8,372 bases of DNA. Source: Candidatus Zixiibacteriota bacterium. GTDB taxonomy: Bacteria > SM23-81. Position 1 is the stretch's first letter, and each line of letters begins with the position of its first letter. The translations under genes were made by a program, and so were the position numbers. Below the pieces are notes generated by a model. The model did no database searches and was not told the DNA's origin. It saw nothing but the letters and a program-made list of their open reading frames with translations. Positions 1 through 5,186 of this stretch are shown one piece after another. Location of the stretch: positions 1 through 8,372 of the forward strand of contig DAOVRJ010000103.1 in NCBI GenBank assembly GCA_030628225.1, read 5' to 3'.

Positions 1-580
1 AGAGGCTGAAGCGATGGTCCATGCTCATAAAGGTGGCGATTTCCTCCTCGGCCAGCGGAACAATATCCTCACCGGGAAGAGGAAGCGAGTTGTCCGGCTC
101 GGCCCCTATCCCTTCTTTAGCCGAGGAGGTGAGGGCTGGCTCCAAAAGGAGACCCTTCTCTCCCTTGACCTCCAGCAAGCGAAATCGGAACAAATCGATG
201 CTCATTCCATACGAGCCCTCAACAGCTTCCTGGAGGGTGGTGGAGAAATCCGGGGCCACAAGGATGAGCTTGGGATGGAGAGTCAGATCCGCATCCAGCT
301 CGGTCACAAAATCAGTTCGCTGGGAGCAGTTGCGGCAGAGCCAGGCGACGTGAGCGAATCCCTCCACGAGCAGCTGATCTTCCGGCTGGGTGGCCACATC
401 GATGACCACCAGACGACCGCGGGTATCCACGGCCAATAGGTTCATGGGGCCCCGCTTGCCGTCTTTCCCTACCTGATCCACAACCTTCAGGCCCTCCTGC
501 AGAACTGCACAGTGCTCGGCCACCAGCTCGACCAGCTTTTCACTGTTTTCCACGGGCAAATGGTTGAAGATTACGGTCAT
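1..580 (-). CDS. Unrecognised protein with possible degenerate PD-(D/E)XK-like core, 3' end cut by window edge
   Basis: This frame stays open from an ATG at 580 to the left edge, giving 193 residues of an incomplete protein. The ATG overlaps the TGA of the upstream MinD-like gene in an ATGA arrangement, so translation is probably coupled. I cannot assign a family with confidence. Residues 10-80 resemble the core of NucS/RecB-type restriction-endonuclease folds: a helix (ENSEKLVELVAEHC), then two strands around D52 (LLAVDTRGRLVVIDVA), then a helix ending HVAWL. In active nucleases the second strand carries D/E-x-K, but here it reads D61-V-A, so the catalytic lysine is absent. A second alternating segment follows (LILVAPDFSTT, about 105-115, and IDLFRFRLLEV, about 128-138), as in that fold. 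There is a CxxC at 82-85 and an acidic C-terminal stretch from about 150. No signal peptide or membrane segment is visible. A non-catalytic nuclease-fold protein is my inference. Confidence 0.75.
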   Translation of the reverse strand, partial: MTVIFNHLPVENSEKLVELVAEHCAVLQEGLKVVDQVGKDGKRGPMNLLAVDTRGRLVVIDVATQPEDQLLVEGFAHVAWLCRNCSQRTDFVTELDADLTLHPKLILVAPDFSTTLQEAVEGSYGMSIDLFRFRLLEVKGEKGLLLEPALTSSAKEGIGAEPDNSLPLPGEDIVPLAEEEIATFMSMDHRFSL

Positions 581-1530
581 CGCTTTCCATCCACGGCCTG
601 GTTCATCCCGGCGAAGAAAGAACCGTTTCCCTTGCCGGCCTCGGCTTTTTCCAGGGCACAGATGCTCTCGGCGATGAGGCCGAGACATCTTGCCGCTTTG
701 CTTCTGTTGTATGAGAGAACCAGAGGTTTTCGCTGGGAGATGGATCTGTTGATGTTCAGGTCAGCATACAAGAAACCCAGATTAGTGATCTTGGCGCCTA
801 GAAACTCGCTCACGGCATGGGTCATTTTCCGGGCAATGGCCTCCGCCTCGGCCACCATCCTGATGTTATAAGCCACCATTCCCACCGGAGCCGCGGGCCT
901 TCTGGCCAAAATTCCTTTGATGACTGCATAGGCGTCGATCATGCCCAGGGGGTCCGAGGGAACCAGAACGATTATCTGGTGGGCCAGTTGGAGAATTAAC
1001 CGCGAGTTAGGGTTTGCGTTCGCAGGCGTGTCCACCAGCATCAGCTGGGCATTAGCCTCGAAGGCCATCAGGCCGGCCAGGAGTCGATGGCGAACCGACT
1101 CCGAAAGATCCGTCAACCGGGAGAAATCGATGTCCAGAGACAGAAGCTTCACCCCCAGAGGTCCCTGAAGGATCACCCGAAGATCTTGGCCATTCTCCTC
1201 GGCTTCTGCCAGGCATGCTACCGAAGCGGCCGGTCTCAGTCCCCAGAGGAAAGGCTGGTCTGGAAAGCTCAGGTCGGTATCTAAAACCCTCACCTGGCGG
1301 CCACGCCGAGCCAGCTCAACGGCCAGGTTGCTGACCAGGAAGGATTTCTCCAGGCTGCGATGGTCGCCGGTGATGGCCACGACTCGGGGAAAATGCCTGT
1401 CTAAGGTTTTCTGGGTGAGGGGGGTAGACTCCGCGTGCTCCTCCGAAGAGGGTTTTTGTTTCTGCTCAGCAGAGAGGAACAGGTGGGAGATGTCCTCGAG
1501 CCCCTTGCCCAATCTCTTGTCTTTTTTCAC
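577..1530 (-). CDS. MinD/FlhG-like P-loop protein with degenerate Walker A
   Basis: This 317-residue protein belongs by overall pattern to the MinD/ParA/FlhG group of dimerising membrane- or nucleoid-associated ATPases. A charged N-terminal tail (motif RLGKGLEDIS, residues 6-15) precedes the ATPase-like domain, which starts near residue 47. Family features visible are VLDTDLSFPDQPFLWGL (82-98, switch I), LMLVDTPA (163-170, Walker B/switch II), LVPSDPLGMIDAYAVIKG (189-206) and, near the C-terminus, LGFLYADLNINRSISQRKP, which resembles FlhG. The P-loop is abnormal: at 55-63 it reads GDHRSLEKS where the family has SGKGGVGKS/T. Only the final K-S survives, so ATP hydrolysis may be lost. No C-terminal amphipathic MinD membrane helix is obvious. 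The start is a GTG placed 1 nt after the ParA stop; there is no strong ribosome site and the next Met is far downstream, so coupling to parA translation is likely. The function is inferred only from family and position. Confidence 0.88.
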   Translation of the reverse strand: MKKDKRLGKGLEDISHLFLSAEQKQKPSSEEHAESTPLTQKTLDRHFPRVVAITGDHRSLEKSFLVSNLAVELARRGRQVRVLDTDLSFPDQPFLWGLRPAASVACLAEAEENGQDLRVILQGPLGVKLLSLDIDFSRLTDLSESVRHRLLAGLMAFEANAQLMLVDTPANANPNSRLILQLAHQIIVLVPSDPLGMIDAYAVIKGILARRPAAPVGMVAYNIRMVAEAEAIARKMTHAVSEFLGAKITNLGFLYADLNINRSISQRKPLVLSYNRSKAARCLGLIAESICALEKAEAGKGNGSFFAGMNQAVDGKR

Positions 1531-1531
1531 C

Positions 1532-2635
1532 TCACTGCGTCTCTTTCTGCTTGCCGTACTCGATGATGGAGTTCATGCCCCCAAAGGAGCTCTTTACCTT
1601 GTTAGGGTTGTTGGGGTCATCTCTCCACTGGCCATCCACAACGAAGCGGTACTGATAAGTACCTGGTTTCAGGTGCAGTACCTTGGACCAGCTCCCCTGT
1701 CCATCGGTGTCCAGGGTGGCACCTTTACTGAGTTTCCAGTTATTGAAATCTCCGACAATCTGTACGGTCTTGGCTTTCGGGGCGTGGATGTGGAACCTGA
1801 CGCCGTTTTTGACCGTCTGCGACCCCGGGGACGCGGCCGCAGCACTTTGGGATCTGACCCGGTAGGCTCGAGCCTTCGTCATGGAGGACACCTCTTTGGC
1901 CAGGGCGGTGTAATCCCGGTAGCCGCTGCTGTGTCGATCATACTGGCAGATGGGCTGGCCGAAGCCGGTGGCCTCCTTAAGCCGGACGTTGATGTTGACA
2001 ATGGTCTTGAACAGTTGTTTGCCGAAGTGCTTGCGCAGTTCCTCAAATACCTCTTTGGCAATTCTGGTACGCCGGTCATAGATGGTGGTCAGGGCCTGTA
2101 CGTATTTTTTCTGGCCGAACCGATCTTCCATCAGCTTGATGGTCTCGCTGAGCTTGCCCAGGCCGTGCAGGGCGAAGAAACTGGTCTCCAGGGGAACGAT
2201 CACTTCACGGCAGGCTCTGAGGGCGTTGAAGGTGAGCAGGCCCAGGCTGGGTGGGCAGTCGACGATGATGTAATGGTACTTCCCGGGCATTTCCGCCAGG
2301 GCATTAAGGAGGCGGTCCTCCCGGCCCGGCTGTCCGGCCAGTTCTTGCTCCACCGCGCTGAGGATGATTCCCGAGGGAGCCAGGTGGAGATATTTGTTTA
2401 CCTCGATGATGACGTCCTTCATCGCCACATCCCAATGGGTCTCGGAGAGGACGTGATACATGTTCTTCTCTGTTTCCTCGGGCTTAACGTTGAGGCCCAG
2501 GGAGGAATGGCCCTGGGGATCCAGATCCACAAGCAGCACCTTTTTCCTGCGTTCCGCCAGGCAGGCGGACAGATTGATGGCCGTGACTGTTTTGCCACAT
2601 CCTCCCTTGTGATTGACGATGGAGATCGTTCTCAT
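1532..2635 (-). CDS. ParA-family ATPase fused to C-terminal CBM48/AMPK-type glycogen-binding domain
   Basis: The protein has 367 residues. Residues 1-250 are a soluble ParA/Soj ATPase: deviant Walker A KGGCGKT (10-16), LLVDLDPQGHSS (34-45), Walker B/switch II IIVDCPPSLG (123-132), and a typical C-terminal part with YDRRTRIAKEV and GYRDYTALAKEV. A short Ala/Ser-rich linker (about 262-274) leads to an E-set carbohydrate module at 275-362 with GDFNNW (W300), GSW (W316), YRFVVDGQW (W337) and GGMNSII. Compared with the AMPK beta glycogen-binding domain, two ligand-stacking tryptophans and the ligand asparagine (N355) are kept; the ligand lysine is Arg330, and Leu and Thr are replaced by Phe351 and Gly353. 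An upstream in-frame start at 2662 is possible, but GGGAGG 4 nt before 2635 and the normal ParA N-terminus favour 2635. It sits 33 nt after the DUF3467 gene and 1 nt before the MinD-like gene. A role in positioning a polysaccharide-bound cargo is inference. Confidence 0.93.
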   Translation of the reverse strand: MRTISIVNHKGGCGKTVTAINLSACLAERRKKVLLVDLDPQGHSSLGLNVKPEETEKNMYHVLSETHWDVAMKDVIIEVNKYLHLAPSGIILSAVEQELAGQPGREDRLLNALAEMPGKYHYIIVDCPPSLGLLTFNALRACREVIVPLETSFFALHGLGKLSETIKLMEDRFGQKKYVQALTTIYDRRTRIAKEVFEELRKHFGKQLFKTIVNINVRLKEATGFGQPICQYDRHSSGYRDYTALAKEVSSMTKARAYRVRSQSAAAASPGSQTVKNGVRFHIHAPKAKTVQIVGDFNNWKLSKGATLDTDGQGSWSKVLHLKPGTYQYRFVVDGQWRDDPNNPNKVKSSFGGMNSIIEYGKQKETQ

Positions 2636-2639
2636 TAAT

Positions 2640-2645
2640 CCTCCC
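2640..2645 (-). promoter_or_regulatory. Ribosome binding site of the ParA-CBM48 gene
   Basis: GGGAGG lies 4 nt upstream of the ATG at 2635 on the minus strand. It is a strong Shine-Dalgarno match and decides the start over the longer in-frame alternative at 2662, which would only add a nine-residue extension (MSLSLPGGL) before the canonical ParA N-terminus. Confidence 0.75.
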
Positions 2646-2668
2646 GGAAGAGAAAGTGACACGCCTGG

Positions 2669-2986
2669 CTATGGCAAATCCTCTGAGGATCGCCCGGTTT
2701 GAAAGCCGATTTCCTGGCCTTCCTGCCCCATGATCTTGATCTTGCCAAATCGTTCCTCGAACTTCTTGATGTTCTGCTCCAGGGCGTTGTGCAGCATCTT
2801 GATGTTCTGAGGGGTCATGACGATGCGCGCGTAGACTTTCGTTTTCTTAACTCCCGGCATGGCACGGGCGAAGTCGATGAAAAACTCCGAGGGAGAATGG
2901 GTGATCAGGGCCAGGTTGGAGTAAATTCCCTCGGATTCTTTTTCACCCAGCTCCAGGGAGATCTGACGGGAAGGTTTTTCAGGCAT
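2669..2986 (-). CDS. DUF3467 family protein
   Basis: This small protein of 105 residues matches the DUF3467 family as I know it. The diagnostic stretch is near residues 20-45, with GIYSNLALITHSPSEFFIDF followed by ARAMPGVKKTKVYARIVMTP, and the C-terminal half has NIKMLHNALEQNIKKFEERFGKI. The length is normal for the family. It has no signal peptide or membrane segment, so it is probably cytoplasmic. The molecular function of DUF3467 is not established. It is the first gene of the minus-strand unit, starting about 44 nt downstream of the predicted transcription start, with GGAG (2994-2997) 7 nt before the ATG. The 33-nt gap to the ParA-CBM48 gene and shared strand indicate co-transcription, so it may act with the ParA-like proteins; that link is inferred from position only. 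Confidence 0.9.
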   Translation of the reverse strand: MPEKPSRQISLELGEKESEGIYSNLALITHSPSEFFIDFARAMPGVKKTKVYARIVMTPQNIKMLHNALEQNIKKFEERFGKIKIMGQEGQEIGFQTGRSSEDLP

Positions 2987-3036
2987 AGTGTTTCTCCAAG
3001 TGTAAGATGACCCATTATCTTGTGTCTAATGTTCGT

Positions 3037-3065
3037 AAATTAAGGCTATTTTGTGGAAAAGTCAA
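3037..3065 (-). promoter_or_regulatory. Sigma70-type promoter of the minus-strand operon
   Basis: On the minus strand, TTGACT (3065-3060) is separated by exactly 17 nt from TAATTT (3042-3037). This puts the transcription start near 3030 and leaves a leader of about 44 nt before the DUF3467 ATG. The match is read from sequence only; spacing and the -35 box are near consensus. Confidence 0.65.
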
Positions 3066-3200
3066 GAGATTTCAATCGGTCATGGAAGATTTTGAAGGGT
3101 TCTCCCGGTTTTATGGATGCAGTAATGGGTGCGTTCTGAAAAGGGGTTAGAGATAGGGGGTTGGGTGGTGTTTATCTGCTAGCGAACTTGGATATTTGTC
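3066..3200. other. Spacer between the two divergent promoters
   Basis: No credible reading frame or hairpin terminator is visible. The stretch separates the -35 boxes of the divergent promoters (3060-3065 minus, 3201-3206 plus). It carries a G-rich run on the plus strand (3143-3168, with GGGG, GGGGG, GGG and GG blocks). No clear inverted-repeat operator is seen. Confidence 0.5.
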
Positions 3201-3229
3201 TTGACACAAGTGAAGAATCTTTGTATATT
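3201..3229 (+). promoter_or_regulatory. Sigma70-type promoter of the riboflavin operon
   Basis: TTGACA at 3201-3206 is a perfect -35 box, followed after exactly 17 nt by TATATT at 3224-3229. The expected transcription start is about 3235-3237, which coincides with the first bases of the FMN aptamer (helix P1 begins at 3237). The RNA therefore would have almost no leader before the riboswitch. Confidence 0.8.
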
Positions 3230-3235
3230 TTTTTT

Positions 3236-3363
3236 ACCTTCGGGGCGAGGTGGAATTCCTCGACCGGCGGTAAAAGCCCGCGAGTTTAAGCACGCACCAA
3301 GAGCGTGTTGGCAGAGCCGGTGGAATTCCGGCGCCGACGGTAATAGTCCGGATGGGAGAAGGC
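3236..3363 (+). promoter_or_regulatory. FMN riboswitch aptamer (RFN element)
   Basis: This is a complete RFN element, recognised from its conserved blocks. P1 pairs CCTTC (3237-3241) with GAAGG (3358-3362). P2 is CGAGG/CCTCG (3246-3250/3258-3262) closing the loop TGGAATT. The conserved ACCGGCGGTAAAAGCCCGCGA block follows. A variable stem is closed by GCACGC and GCGTGT. P6 is GCCGG/CCGGC (3316-3320/3328-3332) around a second TGGAATT loop, then the conserved GCCGACGGTAATAGTCCGGATG segment leads back to P1. It lies directly upstream of ribD and ends about 37 nt before a terminator hairpin, so it is predicted to lower transcription of the riboflavin operon when FMN is plentiful. The aptamer family is established; the on/off behaviour here is inferred from the pairing options. 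Confidence 0.96.
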
Positions 3364-3400
3364 ATACCAGAAGGGCGGAGTCTGTGTTTTTCATAAGGGG

Positions 3401-3430
3401 CCCCGAAGGATGTTCCTTCGGGGTATTTTC
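3401..3430 (+). terminator. Intrinsic terminator of the FMN riboswitch expression platform
   Basis: CCCCGAAGGA (3401-3410) and TCCTTCGGGG (3414-3423) form a perfect 10-bp stem with a TGT loop, followed by TATTTTC. Bases 3237-3245 (CCTTCGGGG), which form the 5' side of aptamer P1 and its flank, are identical to the stem's 3' arm, so they can pair with 3401-3409 as an antiterminator when FMN is absent. The short, interrupted U-tract makes the terminator moderate in strength by eye. Confidence 0.88.
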
Positions 3431-3433
3431 GTA

Positions 3434-4516
3434 GTGTCAGGCAGAGACGACGAAAAATATATGTGCCAGGTCCTTCGATTGGCCCGCAGGGGTAAGGGGA
3501 GAACTTCGCCGAACCCCATGGTAGGTGCGGTGGTGGTCAAGGATGGCCAGATCGTAGGCCAGGGCTTTCATCGGCGGCCCGGGGAGGCCCACGCGGAGGT
3601 GATCGCCCTACGCCAGGCCGGTGAGCAGGCGCGGGACGCCACCCTGTATGTCAATCTGGAACCCTGCTGTGTTCATGGGCGGACCCCGCCGTGCACCGAG
3701 GAGATCGTCCGGCGTGGGCTGGCTAAAGTGATTTGCGCTCACCAGGACCCCAACCCCAGGGTCTCCGGGCGCGGCTTGGCCTATCTTCAGGCCCAGGGGA
3801 TCGCCGTGGAAACGGGGCTTCTGCAGACAAAAGCCAGAGAGCTGAATGAGGTTTACATCAAGTACATGGCCACGGGTCAGCCCTTTGTCTTCTTGAAAAT
3901 CGCCCAGACACTGGACGGGAAGATCGCCACCAGAAATGGGGACTCCCGATGGGTGAGTTCTCCCCAATCCCGCCGGTTCACCCACCGACTGAGAGCTCAA
4001 GCGGATGCTGTTCTGGTGGGGGTAGGCACCATACTCAAGGACGATCCTCTGCTGACCGTTCGGCACGTGAGGGGATCAGATCCGGTCAAAATCATTCTGG
4101 ACAGCCGATTGCGGACGCCTCTGCGGGCGAAGGCTCTGGCGGGAGGTCGGGTGATTATCGCCACCTGCCGGGGGGTCGATTCACATCGAGTGAAGCAGTA
4201 TAGGGATCGTCAGATCAGGGTGTGGCAGTTGCCTGCCGATGCTAACGGAATGGTGGATTTGAAGCGACTTCTCCGGCGGGCGGGCAGAGAAGAGCTCACC
4301 AGTGTGCTCATCGAGGGAGGACAGAGGGTGTTCACCTCCGCCTTGAAGGCTGAAGTGGTGGACAAGCTGCTCGTTTTTATAGCCCCCAGCCTGTTGGGAG
4401 ATGGAACAGGATGCATCGGGGATTTGGGAGTTCATCGGATGGCCGACACCCTGCCGATTAAGCAGGTGAAATTCCGGCGCGTGGGGCCGGACCTGCTGGT
4501 CACCGGCCGATTGTGA
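3434..4516 (+). CDS. ribD: Bifunctional diaminohydroxyphosphoribosylaminopyrimidine deaminase / 5-amino-6-(5-phosphoribosylamino)uracil reductase
   Basis: RibD carries out two consecutive cytoplasmic steps of riboflavin synthesis: zinc-dependent deamination of the pyrimidine from GTP cyclohydrolase II, then NADPH-dependent reduction of its ribosyl side chain. With the GTG at 3434 it has 361 residues, a usual length. The deaminase domain (about 1-145) shows SPNPMVGAVVV, the zinc/proton-shuttle HAE (53-55) and EPCCVHGRTPPC, with zinc cysteines C78 and C87. The reductase domain (about 150-361) shows LKIAQTLDGKIA, DSRWVSSP, VGVGTILKDDPLLTVR and IEGGQRVF. The GTG start is chosen because the family begins just before the D-E-K-YM segment and because it lies downstream of the riboswitch terminator. 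An ATG at 3410, inside that hairpin, would add eight residues and is the main alternative. It is the first gene of the operon and ends 7 nt before the riboflavin synthase gene. Confidence 0.95.
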   Translation: MSGRDDEKYMCQVLRLARRGKGRTSPNPMVGAVVVKDGQIVGQGFHRRPGEAHAEVIALRQAGEQARDATLYVNLEPCCVHGRTPPCTEEIVRRGLAKVICAHQDPNPRVSGRGLAYLQAQGIAVETGLLQTKARELNEVYIKYMATGQPFVFLKIAQTLDGKIATRNGDSRWVSSPQSRRFTHRLRAQADAVLVGVGTILKDDPLLTVRHVRGSDPVKIILDSRLRTPLRAKALAGGRVIIATCRGVDSHRVKQYRDRQIRVWQLPADANGMVDLKRLLRRAGREELTSVLIEGGQRVFTSALKAEVVDKLLVFIAPSLLGDGTGCIGDLGVHRMADTLPIKQVKFRRVGPDLLVTGRL

Positions 4517-4523
4517 GGAGCCT

Positions 4524-5162
4524 ATGTTCACCGGTATTGTGCGAGAGCGGGGAGAGATCCTAAAGGTGGAGCGAATTCCCGGCGGGCTGCGGCTGAAAGT
4601 CCGGTCCCCCAAAAACCTTCAGGCAATGCGTTGGGGAGATAGCATCGCTGTGAACGGCGTGTGTCAAACGGTGGTGGCCGTAGATTCCGATTCATTCTCT
4701 ACTGAGGCCATGGAGCAGACCCTGAGGCAGACCACTGTGGCTGAGTGGAAGGTGGGCGACCTGGTGAATCTGGAGAGCCCCCTAGGTCCTGATGACCTGC
4801 TGGGAGGACATCTGGTCACCGGCCACGTAGATGGGGTGGGGTTGATAGGAGCCAAGGTGCGACGAGCCGGAGATGTGTTTTTTCGCATTAAAGCGCCCCG
4901 GGAGCTTATCGCCCAGGTTTTCGAGAGAGGCTCCATTGCCGTGGACGGTATCAGCCTGACGGTGGTGACGGTTCAAGAGGATCAGTTCAGCGTGGCCTTG
5001 ATCCCGCACACACTGAAGGAGACCACTCTGCAGCTGAAAGAGGTGGGTGATAGGGTGAATCTGGAAACAGACATGATCGTTAAAGCCGTGCAGCGGCTCT
5101 TGGGTCCATACCTGATGGACCGGGGACTGACCAGGGAGCGTTTGAAGGAGCTTGGTTTCTAA
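4524..5162 (+). CDS. ribE: Riboflavin synthase (alpha subunit)
   Basis: This enzyme performs the last step of the pathway, dismutating two 6,7-dimethyl-8-ribityllumazine molecules into riboflavin and the diaminopyrimidine that lumazine synthase reuses. The 212 residues hold two tandem lumazine-binding barrels. The first has the invariant MFTGIV start, SIAVNGVCQTVV (40-51) and GGHLVTGHVDGVG (94-106). The second has SIAVDGISLTVVTV (137-150), IPHTLKETTL (160-169) and VNLETDMIVKAVQ (178-190). The C-terminal tail supports trimer formation in the family. AGGAG sits 4 nt before the ATG, only 7 nt after the ribD stop. The motif around 84-93 (ESPLGPDDLL) differs a little from the usual ERAL-type sequence, but the core residues are kept. 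In E. coli nomenclature this gene is called ribC, while many genomes use ribE. Confidence 0.96.
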   Translation: MFTGIVRERGEILKVERIPGGLRLKVRSPKNLQAMRWGDSIAVNGVCQTVVAVDSDSFSTEAMEQTLRQTTVAEWKVGDLVNLESPLGPDDLLGGHLVTGHVDGVGLIGAKVRRAGDVFFRIKAPRELIAQVFERGSIAVDGISLTVVTVQEDQFSVALIPHTLKETTLQLKEVGDRVNLETDMIVKAVQRLLGPYLMDRGLTRERLKELGF

Positions 5163-5172
5163 TGTGAGGGAA

Positions 5173-5178
5173 GGGAGG
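5173..5178 (+). promoter_or_regulatory. Ribosome binding site of ribBA
   Basis: GGGAGG is 8 nt upstream of the ATG at 5187 but only 2 nt upstream of a TTG at 5181. The spacing therefore decides for the ATG start and trims two residues from the longest frame. Confidence 0.65.
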
Positions 5179-5186
5179 TTTTGAGA

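Noticed and set aside
14-439. Plus-strand open frames near the left edge
   Set aside because: The minus-strand frame 580-1 continues from an overlapping ATGA junction and gives a better protein pattern. The plus frames lack recognisable motifs.
1328-2638. Long plus-strand open frame of 436 codons opposite the MinD-like and ParA genes
   Set aside because: It is fully antisense to two frames with strong family motifs, spans their junction, and has no recognisable motifs. Codon bias in the real genes leaves this opposite frame open.
2636-2662. Nine-residue N-terminal extension of the ParA-CBM48 protein
   Set aside because: The strong GGGAGG site lies inside this extension, 4 nt before ATG 2635, and ParA proteins normally start with the M-x-x-I-S/A-I-x-N segment found there.
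2987-3200. ParB-binding (parS) or iteron-like repeats near the ParA cassette
   Set aside because: I looked for inverted or tandem repeats in the intergenic region and found none that could serve as a centromere or replication origin.
3179-3434. Small open frames on both strands across the riboswitch
   Set aside because: They cover the structured FMN aptamer and terminator, which fully explain the sequence, and show no protein-like features.
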